A stretch of DNA of 64,000 bases from an uncultured Clostridia bacterium (GCA_947631765.1 CANRMP010000005.1:62001-126000); one strand, 5' to 3'; shown: positions 10,010 to 20,251, counted from the stretch's first letter. Notes: generated by a model not told the origin, from the letters alone. Numbers and translations are program-made.

Positions 10010-12472
10010 ATGATAAAAAAACGACCGTTTATATCTGTCTTTTCCCTGCTGCTTGTCCTCTCCTTTCTTTTTTCCTGCGCGTCAGGCAAAGGCGGCGGAG
10101 AAATTTTAAAAACAGATAAAGACGACAAAGAAGATAAGGAGCAAACCACTCTGACCACGCCGCAAGAAACCAAGCCTTCGACAGATAAAACCGAGGGCGC
10201 CCGCCATCCCGCGGCAGCGCCGAGAGAGGTGCCCGATTATATTAAAAATCTCTCCTCTTTTTCCGAGATAACCGGAAGCAATTATGTCCCGATTTCCTAT
10301 AACGCAAGGCAAAAAGCGTATGTTGAGGGATATACCGGAGCTTACGATAATATCGGGCGGATTCGTCTTGACAAAGGCAGTATGCGCTACAGCAGGGCAA
10401 ATCTGCTTATGAAAAATCTCTCAATAAATATTGACAGCGTCTCGGCGTTTTATATTTCCTCGCCCGAGCTTGAGGTCAATATCTTTATTGACGGGCAGAA
10501 CACTCTCTCCTCAAACAGCGCCGTGACCCTTAACAACAACAGCGGAATGAACGAGAGCACCATGAACTATAATTTGTGCTCGACCCTCCGTATTATGGGA
10601 GTGGAGGGCAAAAGCTCCGACGTGCTCTCGCTTGTCAGCTCCTCTTCGCGCTCCTCGGTCGCAGGTAGAATTGTCGTCAACAACTGCACGCTCGACCTTT
10701 CGGGAGCGGAGCTGACCTCTTACGGCAACATATGCATTGAAAGCGGAGGAAAGGTCATTTTTCCCGACGGCTCTGTGATATCCCTTTCAGGCGAGCTTGA
10801 CTACGGCGTTTATTTTTCCTGCGACTATGCTAAAAGACAAATTAAGGTATACTGCTCCGACGAAAACAAAAAAATCGATATCGATATCGGTTACAGCACA
10901 GGAAAAAACATTGTACTTTCCGGAAAGAGCGGCGAAATATCCCTTGATATGCCGACCCCCGGCGCCGCACTGTCCATGGACGACGATTTTCATATGCTGA
11001 GCGTTTTGCTTGGCGGCAACGAAATATCCCCTTTATTTGCGGACGGAAGCTATATTTTTTACTTGCCAAAGGGCGCAGACCTTGACAATATCAGCCTTGT
11101 TTGCCGCATGGGCGAGGGCTACAGGCTCAGTATCGGCGACAATATTTATGACAGCCCGGGAGAAATAAAACTCAAGATTTCCGAGGGCGAAGGTCTTGAG
11201 GCAACCTTTTTTGACCCGGTGGGCATGAGTTACACCCAAAGCTATAGATTCATCCTTTCTTCGACAAACGTTTTGTACCTTCAAATTGACGAAAGCAAAG
11301 GCACAATAAGCCAAATGAACACAGATCGCGCTCACGGCACCTACTGCTACGGCAGTCTTTCATACGCGGCGGTTGAATCTGCAAACAGCTTTGAGAGCTT
11401 CTTTTCGATAAGAGGCAGGGGCAACGCCACCTGGGACGACGAGAAAAAGGGGTATGCCATAAAGCTTTACAATTCCGACCTTTACGAAGAGAAGAACAAG
11501 GTCGATATTTCGGGCATGGGCAGGTCTTCAAGCTGGGTGCTTGTCGCAAACCACAGGGACAGAACGCTGATAAGAAACGCACTGGCGTACACTCTTGCAA
11601 AAGAGCTCGGCATGGCGAGCGCCGTCGATTACGTATTTGTCGACCTTTATATGAACGGCAGATATCTCGGGCTTTATATGCTTGTTGAAAAGGCGGAAAG
11701 CGGCGAAAACAAGGTGGAAATCGAAGAAGCTGCAGAAGACAATTTGAGCGGCGGATATCTGCTTGAATTTGACAACTACGACGATACGCCGCAAATAAGG
11801 CTTAAAATCACCGGAGCGCGCGTCACGGTTAATTCTCCGGGCAATCTTAAAAGCTACAAGGCTATCGAGGCGCTCTTAAACGAGGCAAACGCCGCCATAC
11901 AAAGCAGCGACGGGTACAACCGAGCGACAAATAAATACTGGTACGACTATATAGATATTAATTCCTTTGCCGCCCTTTGGATGGTAAAAGAGTATACCAT
12001 GGATTTTGACGCCACGGTAAATTTCAGATTTTACTATGACCCGTCCGACAATAAATTTCACGGCGGACCGGCGTGGGATTTTGACAACTCCATGGCAAGA
12101 ACGAACGGCGTTTACGCCGACCCCTATTTTGCTCTTATCGAATCGGGAGACAGAAATCGTTCCTCGTGGCTTACACAGCTTATGAAATTCGATATGTTCA
12201 GAGACGCTATTGTAAGCCTTTACAACGATCACTCAGACCTCTTTACCACCGAAAGCGACTCTTCAATATACTCCCTTGCCATAAGGCTTAAAGCCGAGCT
12301 TGAGACCTCAATAAACCAAAATTTCGAAAGGTGGAGCTCGCAGCTTGGCTACAACAGCTGGAACATGCCCGACGAGGCGACTTATGAGGGGCACTTTAAA
12401 ATCCTCACCGATTTTCTAATAGAGAGAAATAATTATTGGAGTGAATATATCCCGTCCCTTAGCAGGTATTGA
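10010..12472 (+). CDS. CotH kinase family lipoprotein
   Basis: Lipobox FLFSCASG; IRGRGNATWDDEKKGYAIKL, GRSSSWVLVANHRDRTLIRNALAYTLAKELGM, GRYLGLYMLVEKAE, GGYLLEFDNYD, WDFDNSM. Confidence 0.88.
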   Translation: MIKKRPFISVFSLLLVLSFLFSCASGKGGGEILKTDKDDKEDKEQTTLTTPQETKPSTDKTEGARHPAAAPREVPDYIKNLSSFSEITGSNYVPISYNARQKAYVEGYTGAYDNIGRIRLDKGSMRYSRANLLMKNLSINIDSVSAFYISSPELEVNIFIDGQNTLSSNSAVTLNNNSGMNESTMNYNLCSTLRIMGVEGKSSDVLSLVSSSSRSSVAGRIVVNNCTLDLSGAELTSYGNICIESGGKVIFPDGSVISLSGELDYGVYFSCDYAKRQIKVYCSDENKKIDIDIGYSTGKNIVLSGKSGEISLDMPTPGAALSMDDDFHMLSVLLGGNEISPLFADGSYIFYLPKGADLDNISLVCRMGEGYRLSIGDNIYDSPGEIKLKISEGEGLEATFFDPVGMSYTQSYRFILSSTNVLYLQIDESKGTISQMNTDRAHGTYCYGSLSYAAVESANSFESFFSIRGRGNATWDDEKKGYAIKLYNSDLYEEKNKVDISGMGRSSSWVLVANHRDRTLIRNALAYTLAKELGMASAVDYVFVDLYMNGRYLGLYMLVEKAESGENKVEIEEAAEDNLSGGYLLEFDNYDDTPQIRLKITGARVTVNSPGNLKSYKAIEALLNEANAAIQSSDGYNRATNKYWYDYIDINSFAALWMVKEYTMDFDATVNFRFYYDPSDNKFHGGPAWDFDNSMARTNGVYADPYFALIESGDRNRSSWLTQLMKFDMFRDAIVSLYNDHSDLFTTESDSSIYSLAIRLKAELETSINQNFERWSSQLGYNSWNMPDEATYEGHFKILTDFLIERNNYWSEYIPSLSRY

Positions 12473-12503
12473 TATCGGCAAAGGATATTAAATTTATCAA
12501 AGC

Positions 12504-12535
12504 GGGGGTCTTGCGCCGCAAGACCCCCACTTGTT
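12504..12535. terminator. Intrinsic terminator (convergent between cotH-like and mazF-like genes)
   Basis: gggggtcttgcg/cgcaagaccccc then acttgttttta. Confidence 0.75.
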
Positions 12536-12568
12536 TTTATTATAATAAAAGTCGCACCTTGTAAGGCT

Positions 12569-13024
12569 TTAGGCAAGAATTTGAGGATTGTCCCCTTCGG
12601 TAAAGCGCAAATCTGCCGCATATGCCGGCTCTTCTTGCTCCTCCCCTTGAGCTTGGGGCGCTGCGGCAAGCCCGAAGCTGATGGTTATGGCGTCATTGAC
12701 CTGCTTCATCAGCCTTTCATCCAAATGACCCATTTTTTCCTTCAGCCGTTTTTTATCAAGTGTTCTTATCTGTTCAAGAAGTATAACGCTGTCCTTGGCA
12801 AGACCGAAGGTTTGAAGATCCGAGGTGTCGTTTCTGCACACGTCAATATGCGTCGGCAGCTTGTTCTTTGAAAGCCTGCTTGTAATTGCCGCGGCTATTA
12901 CCGTCGGACTGTATTTATTGCCCACGTCATTTTGAACTATAAGTACCGGACGCAGTCCTCCCTGCTCAGAGCCGATAACGGGGGACAAATCTGCATAAAA
13001 TATATCACCGCGTCTTATATTCAT
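12569..13024 (-). CDS. PemK/MazF-family endoribonuclease toxin
   Basis: [61 protein letters not shown]; Gly/Ala/acidic C-terminal extension. Confidence 0.9.
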   Translation of the reverse strand: MNIRRGDIFYADLSPVIGSEQGGLRPVLIVQNDVGNKYSPTVIAAAITSRLSKNKLPTHIDVCRNDTSDLQTFGLAKDSVILLEQIRTLDKKRLKEKMGHLDERLMKQVNDAITISFGLAAAPQAQGEEQEEPAYAADLRFTEGDNPQILA

Positions 13025-13235
13025 TTTATTTTGACCATACCTTTCTTTAATTTGCCGTTTGCAGTCGTTTGTACCGACTGCTTTTTTTCAGGCAATCCTG
13101 TTTTCTGTATCTATTTTTTCCACCATACCTCAAAGTTAAACACGGATTTTTGTGTTTTTAATAAATACCGGCTTACTCTATTCTATGCCGCCCCTCCAAA
13201 AGTTCTACAAATTTGTAAAAATGCGCGGCAATCTG

Positions 13236-13264
13236 TTGACAGAACGGAATTTTTGGTATAGAAT
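13236..13264 (+). promoter_or_regulatory. Sigma-A type promoter for htpG
   Basis: TTGACA-17 nt-TAGAAT. Confidence 0.65.
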
Positions 13265-13363
13265 ATACTCAGTATATCTTAATAATATAGATATATGCCG
13301 TCTGCTTTTTTGCGCGGCATTTTGGGAAAACAGTTTAAGACTTAAGTCTTTGGGAGAATTTTT

Positions 13364-15247
13364 ATGAGCGAAACAAATGAAATTAAAAAAGGCGGAATAT
13401 CCGTTCAAACGGAAAATATTTTTCCGGTAATAAAGAAATGGCTTTACAGCGAAAAAGAAATATTTTTAAGAGAAATTGTTTCAAACGCCTGCGACGCGGT
13501 GACAAAGCTTCGCCGACTTGCCGGGCTCGGACAGTTTGACGACACAAACGAAGAATTTGCCGTCAGAATCACGCTTGACGAGGATGAAAATACCCTCACG
13601 GTTTCGGATAACGGTATCGGAATGAACGAAGAGGAAATTGAAAATTACCTCGGACGTATCGCAATTTCGGGAGCGGCGGATTTTATTAAAAAGTATGAAA
13701 ACGAAAACGGCGGCGAGGGAATAATCGGTCACTTCGGACTCGGCTTTTACTCGGCGTTCATGGTCTCCGACAAGGTCGAGGTCATCTCCCGTTCCTTTGA
13801 CGGTTCGGCAACATCCCGCTTTGTCTGCCTTGAAAACGGCGAGTACACTCTTGAAAGAGCCGAAAGCGAAAGAGAGCGCGGCACCGACGTTATAATGCAC
13901 CTGTCGGGCGAAGGCGAAGAATACCTTAAAAAAGGCAAAATACGCGAGATACTTAATAAGTACTGCGCCTTTATGCCGACTCCCATTTATTTTGACGACG
14001 GAGAAAAAGAAGAAGAAAAGGACAAAAAAGAGAGCGACAAGAAGGACGGGAACGTCACGGAAGAGAAAAAAGAGGAGCCGATAAACGACACAAGTCCCCT
14101 TTGGCTTAAAAACCCCTCGGACTGCACAGACGAAGAATATATCGCGTTTTATCACAAGGTATTTTCCGATTTCAGAGATCCGATGTTCTGGATTCACATA
14201 AACGCGGACTACCCTCTGAATTTCAAGGGAATACTTTACTTTCCGCCGATAAGACCTGAATTTGAAAATCTTGAAGGACAGGTAAAGCTGTACTACAATC
14301 AGGTTTTTGTCGCGGATAACATAAAAGAGGTCATACCCGAATATCTGCTGATGCTCAGAGGCGTGCTTGACTGCCCCGAGCTTCCGCTCAACGTCTCGCG
14401 TTCGTACCTGCAAAGCAATTCGTACGTCACAAAGGTCAGCGCCCATATAATCAAGAAGGTGGCTGACAAGCTTAACTCGCTCTTCAACACACAGCGCGAA
14501 AAATACGAGGGCTTTTGGGATAACATTAAGATATTCGTCGAGTACGGATGTCTGAGGGATCAAAAATTCTTTGACAGAGTTAAAGGCTCCCTGCTTCTTG
14601 CCACATGCGGCAAGAAAAAGGTTACTGCCGCAGAATACCTTGAGGGGGCAAAGGAAACGCACGAGGGAAAAATATATTACGCCACGGATAAGGTCTCCCA
14701 GGCTCAGTATATTTCGATGTTTGAGAACAAGGCTATAGAAGTTGTGCTTATGAACGGTCCGATAGACATGCAGTTTATGTCGCTTATCGAGAACGATCTC
14801 AAAGTGAAATTCCTGCGGGTTGACGCCGACCTTGCCGACGCGCTCAAAGGAGACGGGGAGACCTTCCAAAGCAAAAAGCTTGAGGAGCTTTTCAAAAAGG
14901 TGAGCGGAAACGATAAGCTGACCGTAAAATTCGAGCCGCTTGCAAACGAAAACGTACCCGCCATTCTCAACATACCCGAGGAAATGCGCAGATATGAGGA
15001 CATGATGAGATACTATTCCACTGAAGGGGATGATGTGGCGTCATTTTCAATGACGAGCGCCACTCTGATTCTCAACACCGCTTGCCCTCTTGTCAAAAAG
15101 CTTGACGAAATAGAGGAAAACGACAAGAAAGAGCACGTTGCCTCTCAGATATGGTCACTTTCACTGCTGGCTCAAAGACAGCTTACCGCAAGCGAGCTCT
15201 GCGCCTTTCTTGATATGAGCTATAAGACCCTTAGCGACCTGCTCTGA
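13364..15247 (+). CDS. htpG: Molecular chaperone HtpG (Hsp90)
   Basis: YSEKEIFLREIVSNACDAVTKL, VSDNGIGMNEEEI, GHFGLGFYSAFMV, LNVSRSYLQ. Confidence 0.97.
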   Translation: MSETNEIKKGGISVQTENIFPVIKKWLYSEKEIFLREIVSNACDAVTKLRRLAGLGQFDDTNEEFAVRITLDEDENTLTVSDNGIGMNEEEIENYLGRIAISGAADFIKKYENENGGEGIIGHFGLGFYSAFMVSDKVEVISRSFDGSATSRFVCLENGEYTLERAESERERGTDVIMHLSGEGEEYLKKGKIREILNKYCAFMPTPIYFDDGEKEEEKDKKESDKKDGNVTEEKKEEPINDTSPLWLKNPSDCTDEEYIAFYHKVFSDFRDPMFWIHINADYPLNFKGILYFPPIRPEFENLEGQVKLYYNQVFVADNIKEVIPEYLLMLRGVLDCPELPLNVSRSYLQSNSYVTKVSAHIIKKVADKLNSLFNTQREKYEGFWDNIKIFVEYGCLRDQKFFDRVKGSLLLATCGKKKVTAAEYLEGAKETHEGKIYYATDKVSQAQYISMFENKAIEVVLMNGPIDMQFMSLIENDLKVKFLRVDADLADALKGDGETFQSKKLEELFKKVSGNDKLTVKFEPLANENVPAILNIPEEMRRYEDMMRYYSTEGDDVASFSMTSATLILNTACPLVKKLDEIEENDKKEHVASQIWSLSLLAQRQLTASELCAFLDMSYKTLSDLL

Positions 15248-15250
15248 CAG

Positions 15251-16192
15251 GTGCGGCAAAGCACAAACAGCGCCATGGACGAGCTTTTCGAACAATCTCA
15301 AATTCAGGATATAATTTTTGAAAACCTGAGGCAAAACGGCGTACAGCTTATAAACACATTAAAAAAGCGCCGCCTTTACATCGGAGACCTTGCAAAGCTT
15401 ATTGTCAGCGGCGAGGAAAACACTCCGGTAAATCTTATTTCCGAAAACACGGTGGAAAAATACAACCTGCTTGGCGACGAGACCGGAATCAATACCAAGG
15501 TGGACGAGGCAGACCTGTTTTACAAGGGCGTAATACAGCTGCTTGACGCGCAGAACATCGCCTCGCTTTGCAGAAATATAGCGTCAAGGCTTGACCAAAG
15601 CTCACTCTTTGTGCCCAAAATCAACGAAGCCTCAAGGGTGTGCTATTTCAGAAACCGCTTTAGCGACCTTGCCTACCTTGCCTTTTCGAAATATCTGCCC
15701 GAGGCTACCGTAGATTACACCTATGATTATGAATCGGCGTGCGAGGGAGTATACAACGGAAAGTACGACTACTGTATCATTCCGCTCTCCGGCTTTGCGG
15801 ACGGGCTTATGACAAGGTTTATAGGACTGCTTGAAAAATACGAGCTGCGCATTGTTCTTTCCTGCGATATCCCGATACGTGAGGACGAGCATATGACCTT
15901 TTGCCTGCTTTCGGGCAGTGAGGTTTACTTTGAAGGGGCAAAGCATATGGCGCTTACCGTACTTTGCCGGGACTCATACCCGCTTTGGAAATTTCTCTGC
16001 ATAGCGGAGCTTCTTGGCGCAAAATGCACCGAATGTACCTCCCTACCGGTAAGAATTTACTCCGAAAAATCATATTTTACCCTGTTTGATCTTGAGAAGT
16101 GCGACAAGGCGGCGTTTTGGGTTTATCTACAGCTTTCGCTTCCCGCCTATATTCTTGACGGAGTATACAAGGAGATACACCAAACAACATAG
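15251..16192 (+). CDS. Hypothetical protein with prephenate-dehydratase-like (periplasmic-binding fold) domain
   Basis: NRFSDLAYLAFSKYLPEATVDYTYDYESACEGVYNGKYDYCIIPLSGFADGLMTRFIGLLEKYELRIV resembles PDT domains; 3 nt after the htpG stop (GTG 15251, or ATG 15275). Confidence 0.55.
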   Translation: MRQSTNSAMDELFEQSQIQDIIFENLRQNGVQLINTLKKRRLYIGDLAKLIVSGEENTPVNLISENTVEKYNLLGDETGINTKVDEADLFYKGVIQLLDAQNIASLCRNIASRLDQSSLFVPKINEASRVCYFRNRFSDLAYLAFSKYLPEATVDYTYDYESACEGVYNGKYDYCIIPLSGFADGLMTRFIGLLEKYELRIVLSCDIPIREDEHMTFCLLSGSEVYFEGAKHMALTVLCRDSYPLWKFLCIAELLGAKCTECTSLPVRIYSEKSYFTLFDLEKCDKAAFWVYLQLSLPAYILDGVYKEIHQTT

Positions 16193-16231
16193 AAAAACAT
16201 ATTATTCCCATTGAAAGGATAGGACGATAAA

Positions 16232-16495
16232 ATGAAAACATATTCATACGTTACAAAAGGAACTTGTTCACGTGAGATTTTAATAACAATTGAGGAAGAT
16301 GAAAACATAATAAGCGCCGTAAAATTTGTGGGCGGATGCAACGGCAACACTCAGGGAATCGGTGCACTCGTCGCCGGAATGAATATTGACGACGCTATTT
16401 CAAGACTTTCGGGCATCGATTGCAACGGAAAAGGAACCTCCTGCCCCGACCAGCTTGCCAAGGCTCTCACTCAGATTAAGAGCGGCATTGCGTGA
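16232..16495 (+). CDS. TSCPD domain-containing protein (TIGR03905-like)
   Basis: VKFVGGCNGNTQGIGALVAGM...CNGKGTSCPDQLAKALTQI. Confidence 0.85.
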   Translation: MKTYSYVTKGTCSREILITIEEDENIISAVKFVGGCNGNTQGIGALVAGMNIDDAISRLSGIDCNGKGTSCPDQLAKALTQIKSGIA

Positions 16496-16530
16496 ACGCC
16501 CGAAAAACGATATCCGGAGGCTTTTTACAA

Positions 16531-18252
16531 ATGGATTACATGAAAGAATATAAGCGCTGGCTTGAGTGTGACAAGGTGGACAGCGCCACCAAAGACGAGC
16601 TTGCGGCAATTTCCGAAAATAAAGACGAGATAGAATACCGCTTTCTCAGATATCTCGAATTCGGCACCGGCGGGCTTCGCGGGACAATGAACGCGGGCAC
16701 TAACGCCATGAATGTTTACACCGTCGCCCACGCCACTCAAGGACTTGCAAATCTTATAATTACAGAAAAGGGTGAAGAGCGCGGCGTTGTCATTGCAAGA
16801 GACAGCAGAAACAACAGCGAGCTTTTTTCAAAGGTTGCGGCAGAGGTGCTTGCCGCAAACGGTATAAAAGTCATCTTTTTCGAATCGCTTCGCCCCACGC
16901 CCGTGCTTTCCTTTAGCATAAGACTTTTAAAATGCATTGCGGGAATAAATATCACCGCCTCCCACAATCCCAAGGAGTACAACGGCTATAAGGTCTACTG
17001 GGAGGACGGCGCACAGCTCTCTCTTGACAAAGCGGAAACGGTATCCTCTTTTATTGCAAAAACCGACATATTCGACGGAGTAAAGCGTAAAGATTTCAAT
17101 ACCGCGGTAAAGGACGGTACAATAACTATTGTAGGTCCCGAAATAGACGACAAATATATAGAAAACGTGACGGCGCAAAGGGTTGATAAAAATATAATAC
17201 CCGAGGTGGCTGATAATCTTTCCATAGTCTATACACCATTTCACGGCTCGGGATACCGCCTTGTTCCCGAGGTCTTGCGGCTCTGCGGCGTAAAGCATCT
17301 GTTTCCCGTATGGCAACAGATGGTAATAGACGGCGACTTTCCCACCGTAAGCTCGCCTAACCCCGAATATCCGGAAGGATATGCGCTTGCAATACAGCTT
17401 GCAGACAAGGTGGGGGGCGATCTTATAATTGCAACCGACCCCGACGCCGACCGATGCGGAGTTATGGCAAAGGACAATGACGGAAAATTTGTTCCTTTAA
17501 CGGGAAACCAGTGCGGCGCTTTACTGCTTGACTATATTTTAACGGCATACGAAAATACAAATACCATGCCAAAGGACCCGTACGCGGTCAAAACCATTGT
17601 CACAACCGAGCTTGCCACAAAGATATGCAATGCGCACGGCGTTGACATTTACAATGTGCTGACCGGCTTTAAATTCATCGGAGAGGTGATAAAGAACCAT
17701 GACGATTTGGGAGTCGGGCACTATCTCTTCGGCTTTGAGGAGTCTTACGGCTATCTTAAAGGCACCTATTCAAGAGACAAGGACTCGGTTGTCGCCGCGA
17801 TGCTTATAACCGAGATGACCGCATATTACAAGAAAATGGGCATGACAATTTATCAGGCGCTGATTGCCATGTACGAAAAGTACGGCTACTATGCGGAAAG
17901 TACGGTAAACGTTACTTACAAAGGACTTGAAGGTGCAATTAAAATGAAAGAGCTCATGGCGTCGATAAGAGACAATCCGCCTGTTGAAATTGCGGGAAAC
18001 AGGGTCATTGAGGTTCGTGATTACCTTCATGAAAGCGTCGAAAACAAAATAACCGGCGAAAAATCCAAAACCGGACTGCCCGTTTCGGACGTGCTGTATT
18101 TTGTAACAGAGGGCAACAACGTTGTGGTTATAAGACCGAGCGGAACCGAGCCTAAAATCAAGCTGTATCTTTTGGTCAACGGCAAGGATAAAGAAGGCTG
18201 CAACATTACACTTGCAAGGTTTAAAACCGCCGTCGAAGGCTGGACAAAATAA
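16531..18252 (+). CDS. Phospho-sugar mutase (phosphoglucomutase/phosphomannomutase family)
   Basis: FGTGGLRGTMNAGTNAMN, ITASHNPKEYNGYKVYWEDGAQ, ATDPDADRCG, FEESYGYL, RPSGTEPKIKLYL. Start trimmed to MDYMKEYKRW after GGAGG. Confidence 0.95.
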   Translation: MDYMKEYKRWLECDKVDSATKDELAAISENKDEIEYRFLRYLEFGTGGLRGTMNAGTNAMNVYTVAHATQGLANLIITEKGEERGVVIARDSRNNSELFSKVAAEVLAANGIKVIFFESLRPTPVLSFSIRLLKCIAGINITASHNPKEYNGYKVYWEDGAQLSLDKAETVSSFIAKTDIFDGVKRKDFNTAVKDGTITIVGPEIDDKYIENVTAQRVDKNIIPEVADNLSIVYTPFHGSGYRLVPEVLRLCGVKHLFPVWQQMVIDGDFPTVSSPNPEYPEGYALAIQLADKVGGDLIIATDPDADRCGVMAKDNDGKFVPLTGNQCGALLLDYILTAYENTNTMPKDPYAVKTIVTTELATKICNAHGVDIYNVLTGFKFIGEVIKNHDDLGVGHYLFGFEESYGYLKGTYSRDKDSVVAAMLITEMTAYYKKMGMTIYQALIAMYEKYGYYAESTVNVTYKGLEGAIKMKELMASIRDNPPVEIAGNRVIEVRDYLHESVENKITGEKSKTGLPVSDVLYFVTEGNNVVVIRPSGTEPKIKLYLLVNGKDKEGCNITLARFKTAVEGWTK

Positions 18253-18264
18253 CATAAATAAAAA

Positions 18265-18296
18265 GCTGTTTTTTGCCCGCAAGGGCAAAAAACAGC
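18265..18296. terminator. Intrinsic terminator
   Basis: gctgttttttgccc-gcaa-gggcaaaaaacagc. Confidence 0.75.
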
Positions 18297-18309
18297 AAAG
18301 ATAAGAGAG

Positions 18310-18336
18310 TTTTGCCGCAAAGCGGCAAAAAAAGAT
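18310..18336. terminator. Second hairpin of convergent terminator region
   Basis: ttttgccgc-aaa-gcggcaaaa. Confidence 0.55.
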
Positions 18337-18339
18337 TTT

Positions 18340-18912
18340 TTATCTTTTCTTTTTCTTCTTTTGCACAGAAAAGCCGAATTTTCCGAGCCGTTTTCCGAGC
18401 GTATAATAATCGCCGTGAGAATAGGCGATAAGCTCCGCCTTTTCAAGGGCTAACTTGCCGTCCCCTCTCACAAGCTCTTCTTGCACGTTTACCGCAACAA
18501 TGTCGGCAAGAAACATGTCGTGAGAGCCGAGCTCGATTATATCGCTTACCCTGCACTCAATGGAAACCGGACTTTGGGCAATAAGCGGCGCGCTGACAAC
18601 GCTTCCCTTTTCGGGCGTAAGGCTACAGGCTTTAAACTTGTCAACCTCCCGTCCCGAGCGCACTCCGCAAAAGTCGGCAGACCTTGCAAGGTCCATGTTT
18701 GTGAGATTTATGACAAATTCCCGACTGTTTTTTATTATGTCATAGGAATATCTGCTTTTTCTCACCGAAATATAGGTTTTTGCGGGCTTTGTACAGGTTA
18801 TTCCTGTCCACGCCACCGTCATTATATTCGCTTTTTCAAGCGTGCCGCAGCTTACCATAACACAGGGCACGGGAGCAAGAAGCGCTCCTCCCTTCCACGT
18901 AATTTTACCCAT
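18340..18912 (-). CDS. Flavin reductase-like domain protein
   Basis: APVPCVMVSCGTLEKANIMTVAWTGITCTKPAKTYISVRKSRYSYDIIKNSREFVINL...HDMFLADIVAVNV. Confidence 0.85.
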   Translation of the reverse strand: MGKITWKGGALLAPVPCVMVSCGTLEKANIMTVAWTGITCTKPAKTYISVRKSRYSYDIIKNSREFVINLTNMDLARSADFCGVRSGREVDKFKACSLTPEKGSVVSAPLIAQSPVSIECRVSDIIELGSHDMFLADIVAVNVQEELVRGDGKLALEKAELIAYSHGDYYTLGKRLGKFGFSVQKKKKKR

Positions 18913-19080
18913 GATATTTTTCCTTACATATAAAAGTTATCATAAGTAAATGATATCACTGTATCGGTATAAAATCAATAGTTTACTTAAAAATACAGCC
19001 TTGTTTTTTGATATCACGGCTAAAATCTGTCTCTTCTGCCGACAATCGGCATAAAATAAATTCAAAGGAGAACAAAATTA

Positions 19081-19487
19081 TGGCAATCAAAATGAGAGCA
19101 GTTTATTTCGGAGACAAAAAGCTCCGCACGCTTGCAGAGGCAATAAGCGACGGCGCGGAAAAGAAAGCGGACACCATTCCACCCGCATATAACGTGGAAA
19201 AGGTGAGACTTCTTTTTGTATGCATCAAAGGCTCAAAGAACCTTTCCGACACCGTTATGAGATTTTTCACCGGTCTTGACAAATCCAGAGCGGACAACGT
19301 TGCTTTTATCGTTGAGGGCGCAGAAGGAAGCGCCGAAAAGGTGATAAACGCCGTTAAGGAGGCGGGACCCAACGTTATCGAAAACGTTCTTTACGTCAAG
19401 GGAGGACTGTTCGCCTCGGCAAGCGCCGATGAAATAGACAAGGCAAAAATCTGGGCGCGGGATGTCATTACGTCAATAACAGGCTGA
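19081..19487 (+). CDS. Flavodoxin-like hypothetical protein
   Basis: MAIKMRAVYFGDKKLRTLAEAISDGAEKKADTIPPAYNVEKVRLLFVCIKGSKN...; alternating beta/alpha pattern, no classical FMN-phosphate loop. Confidence 0.4.
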
Positions 19488-19534
19488 CTTTTACATAAAA
19501 AAGGAACTTACAGTCAAAGGAGCGAAAAGATTTC

Positions 19535-20242
19535 ATGAAGCAAAACAAGATAACAACAATCTCTTTGCTTGTTGCTCTGCTTTTTCCCATTGTAATTTCA
19601 TCACTTGCCGCTTTTGCCGCAAATGACGATACTTTGCCAAATGTAGAAGACAAGGCGGCAGAAATTACAGAGTCTTTATTAAGCGGCGCTCCGGACAGCT
19701 TAACCTCCTCGGGTATTGATGAATCCGCGACAACCTCCGAGGAGGACAATGACGCGCCTTTGAAAGAAACGACCTCAAAACAGGAAAGCGCCACCTTGCC
19801 CGAAACCGAAAGCACAACAGCCCCCGAGACTACAACTCCCGAGGTAACGACAACTCCCGAGGCAACGACGCCGCCCGAGGCAACGACAACGCCCGAAATT
19901 ACCACAACAACGCCGAAGGCTACTACCTCAACCACAACACAAAGACAGCCCGGACCTCAAAATGACCCGATAAAGGACGGCGAGGTGTCGCAAACTCCGC
20001 CGGTTCTCTCCCCTTCATTTCCGGTAACCGAGCAAGGTACAACCGCCTTCAATGGGAGTTCGACCGTTTCAAGCTCGAATACGACCTTAGCTGCTCCTTT
20101 GGAGGACGGCACGTCCCAATTAACGCAAATTCAAGATAATAATAATATTATATCGGGCGGGTTTGTCGCCGCATGTCTTGCGGTGTTCGGCTCAATGACT
20201 ATTATATCACTTCTCTTCTTTATAGCCGCCAAAAAAGGATGA
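19535..20242 (+). CDS. Secreted/membrane-anchored Thr/Pro/Glu-rich (mucin-like) protein
   Basis: N-terminal signal, TTPEVTTTPEATTPPEATTTPEITTTTPKATTSTTTQ stalk, C-terminal TM GGFVAACLAVFGSMTIISLLFFIAAKKG. Confidence 0.7.
   Translation: MKQNKITTISLLVALLFPIVISSLAAFAANDDTLPNVEDKAAEITESLLSGAPDSLTSSGIDESATTSEEDNDAPLKETTSKQESATLPETESTTAPETTTPEVTTTPEATTPPEATTTPEITTTTPKATTSTTTQRQPGPQNDPIKDGEVSQTPPVLSPSFPVTEQGTTAFNGSSTVSSSNTTLAAPLEDGTSQLTQIQDNNNIISGGFVAACLAVFGSMTIISLLFFIAAKKG
19833..19944 (+). repeat. Degenerate in-frame repeats encoding T-T-P-E-x-T stalk
   Basis: Repeated 'acaactcccgaggtaacg/acaactcccgaggcaacg/acgccgcccgaggcaacg' units. Confidence 0.7.
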
Positions 20243-20251
20243 CTTAATATT

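Noticed and set aside
13025-13363. Antitoxin gene partner for the MazF-like toxin
   Set aside because: No minus-strand ORF with antitoxin-like features; only short plus-strand ORFs overlapping the htpG promoter region.
13481-14869. 462-aa minus-strand ORF
   Set aside because: Fully antisense to the well-supported htpG; low-complexity Phe/Val/Arg-rich translation typical of a shadow ORF.
19833-19944. CRISPR-like repeats
   Set aside because: Repeats are in-frame coding for a Thr/Pro-rich stalk; no constant repeat/spacer structure and no cas genes.
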